Origin: Sphingopyxis fribergensis
Lineage (GTDB): Bacteria; Pseudomonadota; Alphaproteobacteria; Sphingomonadales; Sphingomonadaceae
Length of the DNA: 64,000 nucleotides
NCBI RefSeq assembly: GCF_000803645.1
Contig: NZ_CP009122.1
Span: forward strand, 1,278,501 to 1,342,500
Reading direction: 5' to 3'
The translations under genes were made by a program, and so were the position numbers. Below are positions 33,790 through 42,417 of the stretch, piece after piece. The notes under the pieces were generated by a model. The model made no database searches, was not told the origin of the DNA, and saw nothing but the letters and a program-made list of their open reading frames with translations. Within the stretch, counting starts at the first letter, position 1; each line of letters begins with the position of its first letter.

Positions 33790-34925
33790 GTGTGGGCGAG
33801 ACGGGCAGCGGGTCGAGCTGGTTCCAGCGCTACCTGCTGCCCGGTTTTGCGCTGAAAGCCGTCATCATCGGCGGCGGCTATGCAACAGGGCGCGAACTTG
33901 CTGAATATTTCGTGCCTTCGGGGCCGTGGGGCGGGCTGTCCGCGATGCTGCTCGCAACGCTGATCTGGAGCGGGGTGGCTGCGCTGACCTTTGCGCTCGC
34001 GCTCAAGATGGGCGCCTATGACTATCGCAGCTTTTTTCAACGCCTGCTCGGTCCGGCGTGGGTGGCTTTCGAAATCGCCTATCTGATTTTCGTGGTGCTG
34101 ATCCTGGCGGTATTCGGTGCGGCAGCGGGCGCAATCGGCGCCGCGACCTTCGGCTGGCCCGAACTCGCCGGATCGGTCCTGCTGGCCGTCAGCATCGTAG
34201 CCTTCACCGCATTCGGGACCGAAATCGTCGAGAAGCTGTTCAAATATGCGACGATGCTGATCTATTCGGTCTATGCGCTTTTCCTGATTTTCGCGCTGAC
34301 CAGCTTCGGCGATCTGATCGTTCAAGGCTTTGCCAGCGCGCCCCGGCCTTCGGGCAACTGGGTCGCCGGCGGGCTGACCTATGCCAGCTATAACATCGTC
34401 GGCGCGGTGATCATCCTGCCGGTGTTGCGGCATCTTACCAGCCAGCGCGATGCCGTCATTGCCGGCCTGATTGCCGGGCCGCTCACGATGCTGCCGGCGA
34501 TCCTCTTCTTCGTATCGATGATGGCCTTTTACCCATCGATCGGTGCCGAGACCTTGCCCTCCGACTTCCTTCTGCGTCAGATGGCGGTGCCGGGATTTCA
34601 TGTGCTGTTTCAGCTGATGATCTTTGCCGCGCTGCTCGAAAGCGGCGTCGGTGCCATCCACGCGATCAACGAAAGGATCTCGGGAGTCGTCGAAGCGCGC
34701 GGTCGTCCCCCGATTGGCACTGCGGTGCGGGCGGGAATCGGAAGCGTCATACTGGTCGGTTGCATGTTCGTTGCGGCGCGTATCGGCCTCGTCGACCTGA
34801 TCGCCAGCGGATACCGCTTCCTCGCCTGGCTATTCCTCGCCGTATTCGTCTTGCCGCTCATCACCATCGGGACCTGGCGCCTGCTGCGTCCGTCCACTGC
34901 TCCCCATATGGAGGCTTTGCCATGA
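33786..34925 (+). CDS. YkvI-like membrane transporter
   Basis: The 379-residue integral membrane protein has about ten hydrophobic helices. The first, with LKAVIIGGGYATGRELAEYF, resembles the unwound GG-rich helix 1 of LeuT-fold/APC carriers and the YkvI family. It is translated from a GTG overlapping the dgcN stop and overlaps the next gene by four bases (ATGA). The family has no proven substrate; the position between dgcN and exported hydrolases suggests uptake of an amino acid or dipeptide across the inner membrane. Confidence 0.85.
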   Translation: MSVGETGSGSSWFQRYLLPGFALKAVIIGGGYATGRELAEYFVPSGPWGGLSAMLLATLIWSGVAALTFALALKMGAYDYRSFFQRLLGPAWVAFEIAYLIFVVLILAVFGAAAGAIGAATFGWPELAGSVLLAVSIVAFTAFGTEIVEKLFKYATMLIYSVYALFLIFALTSFGDLIVQGFASAPRPSGNWVAGGLTYASYNIVGAVIILPVLRHLTSQRDAVIAGLIAGPLTMLPAILFFVSMMAFYPSIGAETLPSDFLLRQMAVPGFHVLFQLMIFAALLESGVGAIHAINERISGVVEARGRPPIGTAVRAGIGSVILVGCMFVAARIGLVDLIASGYRFLAWLFLAVFVLPLITIGTWRLLRPSTAPHMEALP

Positions 34926-36493
34926 AACGCCTGCTTGCCTTGTCGCTTATGCTTTCGGTCGCCGTGCCCGCATGGGCCGAACCGCCCGCCGACATCGCCG
35001 AAAGCGTCGAGGCGCTGCGCCAGAAAGTCGGCGCGGCGGGCGTGTCGATCGCGATCGTCGAGGACGGCAAGACGACGCTGTCGCGCGGCTGGGGCGTGCG
35101 CAAGATCGGCGAACGCGCGCCCGTCGACGAACAGACGATTTTCCAGACCGGCTCGACGGGCAAGGCGATGACCGCCGCGGCGCTCGCGATCCTCGTCGAC
35201 GAGGGCAAGATTGCGTGGGACGATCCGGTCATCAAATATATGCCCTGGTTCCGCATGTATGATGCATGGGTGACGCGCGAAATCACGATCCGCGACCTGC
35301 TCGTCCACCGCAGCGGGCTCGGGCTGGGGCAGGGCGACCTGATGTTCGTGCCGCGCACGCACCTGACGCGCAAGCAGACCGCCGAACGCGTCGCCTTCCT
35401 GAAACCCAAGACGAGTTTTCGTTCGGCCTATGCCTATGACAATATTCTCTATGCCGTTGCGGGACAGCTGATCGAGGAAGTCACGGGGCAGACGTGGGAA
35501 GACTTCATCCGCGCGCGCGTCCTGCGCGCTGGGGGCATGAAGAATGCGACGAGCGACAGCGAGGACCGCTTCCGCATTCCGAACCGGTCGTGGCCGCACG
35601 CGCGTCTTTCGGGCGCGCTGCGTGGCCTCGGCCCGCAGGCGGCGCTCGACGAACGCGACGAACTCGGCCGCAATGGCGCCCCCGCCGGCGGGCTCGCGCT
35701 CAGCGCCGACGACATGGCGGCGTGGCTCAAGATCCAGCTCGCGCACGGCGCGCTGCCGAATGGCAAACGCCTGTTCAGCGAAAAACAGGCGGAGGAGATG
35801 TGGAAGCCCGTCACCCCGATGCCGATCTCGCCGCTCCCCGACCAGCTCAAGCCCGCACAGCCGACGCAGCAGGCCTATGCGCTCGGATGGAATGTGCAGG
35901 ACTATCGCGGCCACCGCATCATCCAGCATGGTGGCGGCGTCTTCGGCTCGATCACGCGCGTCGTGATGATCCCCGACAAAAATGTCGGCTTCGCGATCAT
36001 GATGAACAGCGAGGACAGCGGCATGCTGCTCGGCCTCACCTATGATCTGCTCGACCATTATCTCGATCAGCCGGACTATGGCTGGACCCAGAAATGGGAG
36101 GATTGGTATCAGTCGCGGCTCGCGGGCGGAGTCGAATATCTGAAACAGGCAAAGGCGTCGCCGGCGAAGAGCGGTCCCTCGCTCGATCTGGCGCGCTATG
36201 CGGGCCGCTACCGCGATCCCTGGTATGGCGATATCGTGATCGGGCAGGCAGCGACCGGCCTGACGATCGATTTCACCTCGACGCCGCGGATGGCGGGGCG
36301 GCTCAAACATTGGCAGTATGACAGCTTCGTCACCGATTTCGACGATCCGGCGATCGAGCCCGCCTATGTCACCTTCGCGCTCGACGCCGAGGGCAAGATC
36401 ACCGGCGTAACGATGAAGGCGGTGAGCAAGATTGCCGATTTCAGCTGGGATTATCACGATCTCGACCTGAAGCCCGTGGGGGACAAGAAGTGA
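34922..36493 (+). CDS. Exported serine beta-lactamase-fold hydrolase 2
   Basis: The 523-residue precursor has a signal peptide (MKRLLALSLMLSVAVPAWA) and a serine beta-lactamase/DD-peptidase domain with S78-x-x-K81 (GSTGKAM), Y172-x-N174 (YDN) and HGG in IIQHGGGVFG. A C-terminal beta-barrel-like region of about 120 residues (LDLARYAGRYRDPWYGD) matches the DUF3471-type domain fused to many D-aminopeptidase-like proteins. It lacks the membrane helices of the enzyme at 27347. Overlaps with both neighbours (ATGA, GTGA) place it in the dgcN operon. It likely cleaves N-terminal D-residues or esters in the periplasm. Confidence 0.9.
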   Translation: MKRLLALSLMLSVAVPAWAEPPADIAESVEALRQKVGAAGVSIAIVEDGKTTLSRGWGVRKIGERAPVDEQTIFQTGSTGKAMTAAALAILVDEGKIAWDDPVIKYMPWFRMYDAWVTREITIRDLLVHRSGLGLGQGDLMFVPRTHLTRKQTAERVAFLKPKTSFRSAYAYDNILYAVAGQLIEEVTGQTWEDFIRARVLRAGGMKNATSDSEDRFRIPNRSWPHARLSGALRGLGPQAALDERDELGRNGAPAGGLALSADDMAAWLKIQLAHGALPNGKRLFSEKQAEEMWKPVTPMPISPLPDQLKPAQPTQQAYALGWNVQDYRGHRIIQHGGGVFGSITRVVMIPDKNVGFAIMMNSEDSGMLLGLTYDLLDHYLDQPDYGWTQKWEDWYQSRLAGGVEYLKQAKASPAKSGPSLDLARYAGRYRDPWYGDIVIGQAATGLTIDFTSTPRMAGRLKHWQYDSFVTDFDDPAIEPAYVTFALDAEGKITGVTMKAVSKIADFSWDYHDLDLKPVGDKK

Positions 36494-37671
36494 AGCGTCT
36501 CGCTATCCTGCTGACCGCAACCGCGCTCACGGCCTGTTCGCCGGGCGGCGACAAGCCGAAGACGGCACCCGAAGCGCCGCTGCACAGCCGGATGCTCGTA
36601 CTCGACACGCACCTCGACACGCCGCTCCATTTCGAACGCGCGGGCTGGAGCTTCGCCGATCGCCACGCGCTCGCCGACGACATGGCACAGCTCGATATTC
36701 CGCGGATGAAGGACGGCAACCTCGATGGCGGCTTCTTTGCCATCTATACCGATCAGGGGCCCCTGACCGCCAAGGGCTATGCCGATGCGCTCGCCTTTGC
36801 GCGCAAACGGTCGGACCTGATCGACAAGACCATCGCGGCGAATTCGGGCACGATCGCGCCCGCGCTGACCGCGGCGGACGCGGTGCGGCTCAACAAGGAA
36901 GGCAAGCTCATTGCCTTCAAGTCGATGGAGAACAGCTATCCGCTCGGCGAAGACCTGTCGTTGCTCAAGGAGTTTTACGACAAGGGCCTCCGCCTCGCCG
37001 GGCCGGTGCATTCGAAGGACAATCAATTCGCCGACAGCGCGACGGGAGAGCGGCGCTGGAAGGGACTGAGCCCGCTCGGCAAGCAATGGGTGGCCGAGAT
37101 GAACCGCCTTGGCATCGTCATTGACGCGAGCCATTCGTCCGATGCGGCGTTCGACCAGATTCTCGCGCTGTCGAAATATCCGATCCTTCTTTCGCATTCC
37201 AGCCTGCGCTCGGCCTATAACCACCCGCGCAATCTCGACGAGGGACGGCTGAGGGCGCTTGCGGCAAAGGGCGGCGCGATGTGCATCTCGACGATCTTCA
37301 TGTCGGAAATGAACATGTCGCCCGCGCGGGCCGAGCTGTTCGGCAAATATGAGCGCATCGGCCAGATCGCGCCTGCTGAGCAGGCCGACCTGAACCGCCA
37401 GTGGCGCGAGCTCGACAAGACCGAGAAACTATGGGCCGCCGATTTCGAAGGCTATATGAAGATGGTGCTGCGCGCGATCGAGGTCGGCGGCGTCGACCAT
37501 ATCTGCTTCGGCGCGGACTGGGACGGTGGCGGCGGCCTTCCGGGCTTTGAGGATATTTCGGCGCTGCCCAAAGTCACCGAGCGGCTGAAGGCTGCGGGCT
37601 ATTCGGACGCCGATATCGAAAAGATGTGGAGCGGCAATATCCTGCGCGTGCTCGCCGCACAGAGGAAATAG
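36490..37671 (+). CDS. Lipoprotein membrane dipeptidase (peptidase M19 family)
   Basis: The 393-residue protein starts from a GTG that overlaps the upstream stop. LTAC at residues 13-16 is a lipobox, so it is anchored as a lipoprotein. The mature part is a renal-dipeptidase TIM barrel: H41-x-D43 (DTHLDTP) binds the first zinc, a Glu in KSMENSY bridges, and later His residues occur in DASHSS and LSHSS, with FGADWDGGGG near the end. M19 enzymes cleave dipeptides and are notable for accepting a D-residue at the C-terminal side. This fits release of D-amino acids such as D-Glu for the DgcN/DgcA enzymes. It is the last gene of the operon. Confidence 0.93.
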   Translation: MKRLAILLTATALTACSPGGDKPKTAPEAPLHSRMLVLDTHLDTPLHFERAGWSFADRHALADDMAQLDIPRMKDGNLDGGFFAIYTDQGPLTAKGYADALAFARKRSDLIDKTIAANSGTIAPALTAADAVRLNKEGKLIAFKSMENSYPLGEDLSLLKEFYDKGLRLAGPVHSKDNQFADSATGERRWKGLSPLGKQWVAEMNRLGIVIDASHSSDAAFDQILALSKYPILLSHSSLRSAYNHPRNLDEGRLRALAAKGGAMCISTIFMSEMNMSPARAELFGKYERIGQIAPAEQADLNRQWRELDKTEKLWAADFEGYMKMVLRAIEVGGVDHICFGADWDGGGGLPGFEDISALPKVTERLKAAGYSDADIEKMWSGNILRVLAAQRK

Positions 37672-37673
37672 CC

Positions 37674-39011
37674 TCAGTTCCGGAAGCTCTTGGGGTCGAT
37701 CCCAAGCTTCTGCATCTTGTCGTACAGCGTCTTTCGGGGAAGCCGCAGCCGCGCCATCGTCTCGGCGATATTGCCGCGCGTCTGCGCCATCGTGTCGTGG
37801 ATGATCGTCGCCTCGAACCGCCGCACGCGTTCGGCGAGCGGCGCGTCGGTGGGCATCGCCGACAGGCCGGGGTCTGAAGGCAGGTCGAGCACGACGCTAT
37901 AGGCGAAATTCTTGAGCTCGCGGACATTGCCCGGCCAGTCATGCTCGACAAGGTGGCGGCGCACGCCGTCGTCGATCTGGAATTGCGCCATCCCCATCTT
38001 CGCTGCCGCCTCGTCGAGAAAGAAGGCGAAGGTTTGCGGGATGTCCGAGCGGCGTTCCCGCAAGGGCGGAATACGCAGCTTCACGACATGCAGCCGATAA
38101 TAAAGGTCCTCGCGAAAATCGCCGCCGCGCACCGCGTCCATCAGGTCGGTCTTCGTCGCGGCGACAACGCGCAGGTCGACGGGCTCGGGGGCGGCCGCGC
38201 CGATTGGCTGCACCTCGCGCTCCTCGATCACGCGCAGCAATTTCGCCTGCACCGACGGGTGCATCGTGTCGATCTCGTCGAGGAACAATGTGCTGCGATG
38301 CGCGCTACGGATGCGCCCCGCCTGGCCGAGCTTGCCGCTGCTCCGGTCGATCAGGTCGCTGCCGAACAGTTCGGCCTCCGCCAATTCCTGCGGTAGCGCG
38401 GCGCAGTTGACCGCGACGAGCGACCCCGCGCTCCGCCGGCTCTGGCGGTGGAGCATATGCGCGACCAGTTCCTTGCCCGTCCCCGTCTCGCCCTCGATCA
38501 GCACGTCGATGTCGGCCTGCGCGAGCTGCGCGATCGTCTCGCGCAGCCGGACCATCGCCGGGCTTTCGCCGATCAGCGGGCTGTCGATCGCCGCCGCCGC
38601 CGCGGTCAGCCGCCGGTTGTCGAGCACCAGCGCGCGATGCGCGAGCGCGCGGCGTGCGATCCCGACGAGATGGTCGGCGGCGAAGGGTTTGGCGAGAAAG
38701 TCGAACGCGCCGTCGTGGAGCGCGCGCACGGCCATCGCGACATCGGCGTGGCCGGTGATCAGGATGACGGGGATATCGGGATCGATCGCGTGGATCGCGG
38801 CGCGCAGTTCGAGCCCGTCCATCCCCGGCATGCGGATATCGGTGACGACGACCCCGGTGAAGCCCGCATCGATTCGTGGCAAGACGCTCTGCGCGTCGGG
38901 AAAGGCCGCGACCGCCAGCCCGGCAAGATCGAGCGTCTGGACATTCGCCTCGCGAAGCGCCGCATCGTCGTCGACGAAGAGAATCGTCTGCTTGTCGGTG
39001 AAGAAGCTCAT
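37674..39011 (-). CDS. DctD-type response regulator lacking GAFTGA
   Basis: The 445-residue protein has a receiver domain (D14-D16, phospho-acceptor D58, K108), an AAA+ domain with Walker A GETGTGKE (174-181) and Walker B LFLDEI (242-247), and a Fis-type helix-turn-helix at the end (NIAETMARLRLPRKTLYDKM). The sigma54-contact GAFTGA loop, expected after ELFG (214-217), is missing; the segment reads SDLIDRSSGKLGQ. It overlaps the sensor kinase by four bases. It should regulate the divergent DctA transporter, but probably not through RNA polymerase-sigma54. Confidence 0.92.
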   Translation of the reverse strand: MSFFTDKQTILFVDDDAALREANVQTLDLAGLAVAAFPDAQSVLPRIDAGFTGVVVTDIRMPGMDGLELRAAIHAIDPDIPVILITGHADVAMAVRALHDGAFDFLAKPFAADHLVGIARRALAHRALVLDNRRLTAAAAAIDSPLIGESPAMVRLRETIAQLAQADIDVLIEGETGTGKELVAHMLHRQSRRSAGSLVAVNCAALPQELAEAELFGSDLIDRSSGKLGQAGRIRSAHRSTLFLDEIDTMHPSVQAKLLRVIEEREVQPIGAAAPEPVDLRVVAATKTDLMDAVRGGDFREDLYYRLHVVKLRIPPLRERRSDIPQTFAFFLDEAAAKMGMAQFQIDDGVRRHLVEHDWPGNVRELKNFAYSVVLDLPSDPGLSAMPTDAPLAERVRRFEATIIHDTMAQTRGNIAETMARLRLPRKTLYDKMQKLGIDPKSFRN

Positions 39012-40804
39012 GCCAGCCTCAACGTCAGGCGGAAGCCCGCGCCGCCGAACGGGGAGGGGATCAGCGTCAGCGCGCCGCCGAATTCGGCCATGATATCGCT
39101 CGCGATCGCCAGTCCAAGCCCGAGCCCGTCGGGCCGCCCCGTGACGAAGGGGGTGAAGAGCTGCGGCAACAGTGTGGCCGGAACGCCGGGGCCGTTATCG
39201 CAGACGTCGATATGGACCGGGTCGCTGCCGTGCGCGTGGAGCGCAATGCGGGGCTCTTTTTCTCCGTGCACCGCATCGGCGGCATTTTGCAGCAGATTGA
39301 CGAGCACCTGTTCGAGCCGGACGCGGTCGGCGTGTACCGATGTCGCGGGATTTTCGATGTCGACGTCGAGCGTGATTCCTTGCGCGCGCAGCCGGTCGCC
39401 GATCAGGAGCAGCGTCCCGTCGACCGCCGATTGCACTGCGACGGGGCCAAGCGGCGTGGGCTTGCGGCGCGCAAAATTGCGCAGCTCATTGGTGATCGCG
39501 CCGACGCGTGCGGTCAGCGCGACGATCGTATCCAGATTGCCGCGCGCCTTGTCGGGCTCTGCGCGCTCGAGATAGCGCAGGCTGTTTTCGGCAAAGGTCC
39601 GGATCGCGGCGATCGGCTGATTGATTTCGTGCGCGACGCCCGCGGTGATCTGACCGATCGACCCGAGCCGGCTCGCCTGCGCCAGTTCCTCGCGCGCGGC
39701 GCGATAGCGGCGGTCGGTTTCGCGCTGCCGTTCGGACGCCAGCCGCAGTTCGTCGTTCGCCGTGCGCAGGTCGCGCGTGCGTGCGGCGACCTCGCGTTCG
39801 AGTGCATCATGCGCGGCCTGGCGCAGCGTCTGTCGCTCGACGAGGCGGAGCAAGGTGATGATCGCCGCGCCGACAAGGATCAGCAGGACGAGGAAGGCCA
39901 CGCGCGCGGTGGCATTGGCGCTGGCGCGTGCGGGCGCGGCGGGCTGAAGCAGGCGGAGTGTGCCGCCGGGAAAGGAAACGCGCTCGTCGGCCTGGCGATA
40001 CAACTCCGCCCCGACACGAACGCCGCCGTCGACGCGCTCGACCGGCAGCGGATCGAGGCGCGCGTCGCCATAACTTCGCGTCGCGCGAAGCCGCTGCTGC
40101 GTCGCGGCCGAAATCGGGACAAAGGACCGGAAGCGCCAACGCGGCTCGCTGCTCATGACGATGATCCCCGCCGCATCGATGACGAGCGTCGCTGCGGCGG
40201 AATCGGCCCATCGCGCTTCGAGTTTGTCGAATTCGACCTTGAGCACGATCACGCCCAGCTGGCGCCCGCCGACATCGACGCGGCGCGCAAGATAAAGGCC
40301 GGGACGCCCGCTCACGGTGCCCAGTGCGAACAGCTCGGCCTCACCATCGCGCATCGCGCCCTGAAAATAGGGACGAAAACGGTAATTCTCGCCGACAAAA
40401 CTCGTCGGCGCGCGCCAGTTGCTCGCCGCGATCGTCGTGCCGTCGGCGTCGATTACGTAGATCACCGTCGCGTCGGTGCGCGCCGCCAGCTGTTCCAACT
40501 CGCGATCGAGCCGGCGTGAAGCGGCGTCGCTCTTGTCGGCGAGCGCCGCGCGGACGTCGGGAAATTCGGTGAGCACGCGTGGCAGCAGGCGGAATTTCTG
40601 CAGCTCGCTCTCGAGCAGGCTTGCGTGTGCGCGCGCATTCTGCCGCGCCTCGACATCGGCCTGTGCGCCGGCGCGATCCGCTGCCCAATGCGCGAGGCCC
40701 AACGCCGCGACGAGCAGGATTGCCAATCCGATTGCGACCGCGACGAACAGGCGTCGGCGGTTGGTGTGCGGGCCGACCGGGGTCGAATCATTCTTCAACG
40801 GCAT
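39008..40804 (-). CDS. DctB-type sensor histidine kinase
   Basis: The 598-residue membrane kinase has an N-terminal helix ([20 protein letters not shown]), a periplasmic double-PDC/PAS sensor domain of about 260 residues (with [12 protein letters not shown], the ligand-loop type seen in DctB), a second helix ([18 protein letters not shown]), a coiled-coil linker, a HisKA domain with [13 protein letters not shown] and an ATPase domain (N-box [10 protein letters not shown]1 DNGPGVP). The HEINQP H-box is characteristic of the DctB/FixL group. The start at 40804 is the best ATG, though without a clear ribosome site. It should sense external C4-dicarboxylates or acidic amino acids and control DctD. 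Confidence 0.92.
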   Translation of the reverse strand: MPLKNDSTPVGPHTNRRRLFVAVAIGLAILLVAALGLAHWAADRAGAQADVEARQNARAHASLLESELQKFRLLPRVLTEFPDVRAALADKSDAASRRLDRELEQLAARTDATVIYVIDADGTTIAASNWRAPTSFVGENYRFRPYFQGAMRDGEAELFALGTVSGRPGLYLARRVDVGGRQLGVIVLKVEFDKLEARWADSAAATLVIDAAGIIVMSSEPRWRFRSFVPISAATQQRLRATRSYGDARLDPLPVERVDGGVRVGAELYRQADERVSFPGGTLRLLQPAAPARASANATARVAFLVLLILVGAAIITLLRLVERQTLRQAAHDALEREVAARTRDLRTANDELRLASERQRETDRRYRAAREELAQASRLGSIGQITAGVAHEINQPIAAIRTFAENSLRYLERAEPDKARGNLDTIVALTARVGAITNELRNFARRKPTPLGPVAVQSAVDGTLLLIGDRLRAQGITLDVDIENPATSVHADRVRLEQVLVNLLQNAADAVHGEKEPRIALHAHGSDPVHIDVCDNGPGVPATLLPQLFTPFVTGRPDGLGLGLAIASDIMAEFGGALTLIPSPFGGAGFRLTLRLA

Positions 40805-40814
40805 GTGTGGATTA

Positions 40815-40852
40815 TTGCACAAAATTTGCAATACGTATGCGGAATTTTGCAC
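40815..40852. promoter_or_regulatory. Two TTGCACAAA direct repeats (candidate DctD sites)
   Basis: TTGCACAAA occurs at 40815 and 40847, exactly 32 bp apart (three helical turns). The first copy also lies in the inverted repeat ATTGCA-CAAAATT-TGCAAT. They stand just upstream of the dctB start and about 80-115 bp before a promoter-like sequence of dctA, a good position for an upstream activator. Confidence 0.6.
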
Positions 40853-40929
40853 AAATTTACTGCGGCCGCCTTCTCTTTCCATGTATTATATCAATAATAA
40901 CAACATCAAGAGATCATATTGCGCGTCAT

Positions 40930-40959
40930 TTGACGGCGATTCCATCGCACCCCTATTTT
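40930..40959 (+). promoter_or_regulatory. Sigma70-like promoter of dctA
   Basis: TTGACG (40930-40935), an 18-bp spacer and TATTTT (40954-40959) form a plausible housekeeping promoter 63 bp before the transporter start. No TGGCAC-N5-TTGC sigma54 element is seen in the 218-bp gap. Confidence 0.5.
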
Positions 40960-41022
40960 CAGACATCGGCCGGGAAACACCCCGGTCCGCGTCGAGCCGG
41001 ACGCAGATATGGGGAGAGGCTG

Positions 41023-42369
41023 GTGGCAGCCACGATCGACATGAATGCGGTGCACACGCCGGCAAAGCCCGGACCGTGGTGGTCGCATCTCTATGTGCAG
41101 GTGCTCGCGGCGATCGCCGGCGGCGTGCTGCTCGGCCATTTCTGGCCCGGAATTGGCGTCCAGCTTCAGCCGCTCGGCAAGGGCTTCATCGACCTCGTCA
41201 AGATGATCATCGCGCCGGTGATCTTCCTCACCGTTTCGACCGGCATCGCATCGGTCGGCAGCGGCAAGACGCTCGGGCGCCTGACGGCCAAGACCTTCGC
41301 CTATTTCCTCTTCTTCTCGACGCTCGCGCTGATCATCGGGCTGATCGTCGCCAATGTGGTGCAGCCGGGCGCGGGGATGAATATCGACCCGAGCACGCTG
41401 GACCCGAACGCCGTCGCCAAGATCGCCGAATATGACGCGAAGGCGCACGACACCTCGCTCGTCGGCTTCCTGCTCGCGATCATTCCCACGACCTTCGTCT
41501 CGGCGCTGACCTCGGGCTCGATCCTGCAGGCGCTGTTCGCGGCGATCCTGTTCGGCATCGCGCTTTCGCACACGGGCGCGGCGGGTGCACAGGTGCTCGG
41601 CATGCTCGAAAAGCTTTCGAGCGTCTTCTTCTATCTCGTCGGCATGCTGATGCGCTTCGCCCCGATCGGCGCGTTCGGCGCGATGGCCTTCACCATCGGC
41701 GAATATGGCGTCGAATCGCTCGTCAATCTCGGCGCGCTGATCGCGACCTTCTATCTGACCTCGATCCTGTTCGTGGTCGTCATCCTTGGCGGGATGGCGC
41801 GGCTCTGCGGCTTTTCGATCTTCCGCCTGATCGCTTATCTCAAGGCCGAGCTGCTGCTCGTGCTTGGCACCTCGTCGTCCGAGGCGGCGCTGCCGAGCCT
41901 GATGGAAAAGCTCGAGAAAGCGGGCTGCGCAAAATCCGTCGTCGGTATGGTCGTGCCGACGGGATACAGCTTCAATCTCGACGGCACCAATATCTATATG
42001 ACGCTCGCGGCGCTGTTCGTCGCACAGGCGACAGGTATCGACCTCAGCCTCGGCGACCAGGTCACGCTGTTGCTCGTCGCGATGGTCAGCTCGAAGGGCG
42101 CGGCGGGAGTCACCGGCGCCGGCTTCATCACGCTCGCCGCGACGCTGACGGCGGTCCCGACCGTGCCCGTCGCGGGGCTCGCGCTGATCCTCGGCATCGA
42201 CCGCTTCATGAGCGAATGCCGCGCGCTCACCAACTTCATCGGTAACGCGCTCGCCGCGATCGTCGTCGCGATGTGGGAAAATGCGCTCGACCGCGATGCG
42301 CTGAACCGCGCGCTCCGCGGCGAGCCTGCACCGCTCGCCGCGGCACCCGTGGAGACTGACAGCGATTGA
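41023..42369 (+). CDS. dctA: C4-dicarboxylate/proton symporter DctA
   Basis: The 448-residue protein is a DAACS-family carrier. Hairpin and core motifs are conserved: [20 protein letters not shown], the serine-rich [20 protein letters not shown] and the substrate/ion site [20 protein letters not shown]. These match DctA better than GltP. It imports succinate, fumarate, malate and often aspartate or glutamate-like dicarboxylates with protons. A GTG at 41023, five bases after GGAGAG, gives a normal N-terminus; the ATG at 41041 is an alternative. It is divergent from dctB/dctD. Placement beside the D-Glu locus suggests a supply of dicarboxylates or exchange with glutamate metabolism. Confidence 0.93.
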   Translation: MAATIDMNAVHTPAKPGPWWSHLYVQVLAAIAGGVLLGHFWPGIGVQLQPLGKGFIDLVKMIIAPVIFLTVSTGIASVGSGKTLGRLTAKTFAYFLFFSTLALIIGLIVANVVQPGAGMNIDPSTLDPNAVAKIAEYDAKAHDTSLVGFLLAIIPTTFVSALTSGSILQALFAAILFGIALSHTGAAGAQVLGMLEKLSSVFFYLVGMLMRFAPIGAFGAMAFTIGEYGVESLVNLGALIATFYLTSILFVVVILGGMARLCGFSIFRLIAYLKAELLLVLGTSSSEAALPSLMEKLEKAGCAKSVVGMVVPTGYSFNLDGTNIYMTLAALFVAQATGIDLSLGDQVTLLLVAMVSSKGAAGVTGAGFITLAATLTAVPTVPVAGLALILGIDRFMSECRALTNFIGNALAAIVVAMWENALDRDALNRALRGEPAPLAAAPVETDSD

Positions 42370-42417
42370 CGCCGGCCGGGCGCCGAAATTCAAACAATAA
42401 AATTGGGGAGAGTGACA

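Noticed and set aside
27347..36493. Antibiotic-resistance beta-lactamases
   Set aside because: The domain extensions (membrane helices, DUF3471-type tail) and D-amino-acid context fit peptidase/esterase-like members.
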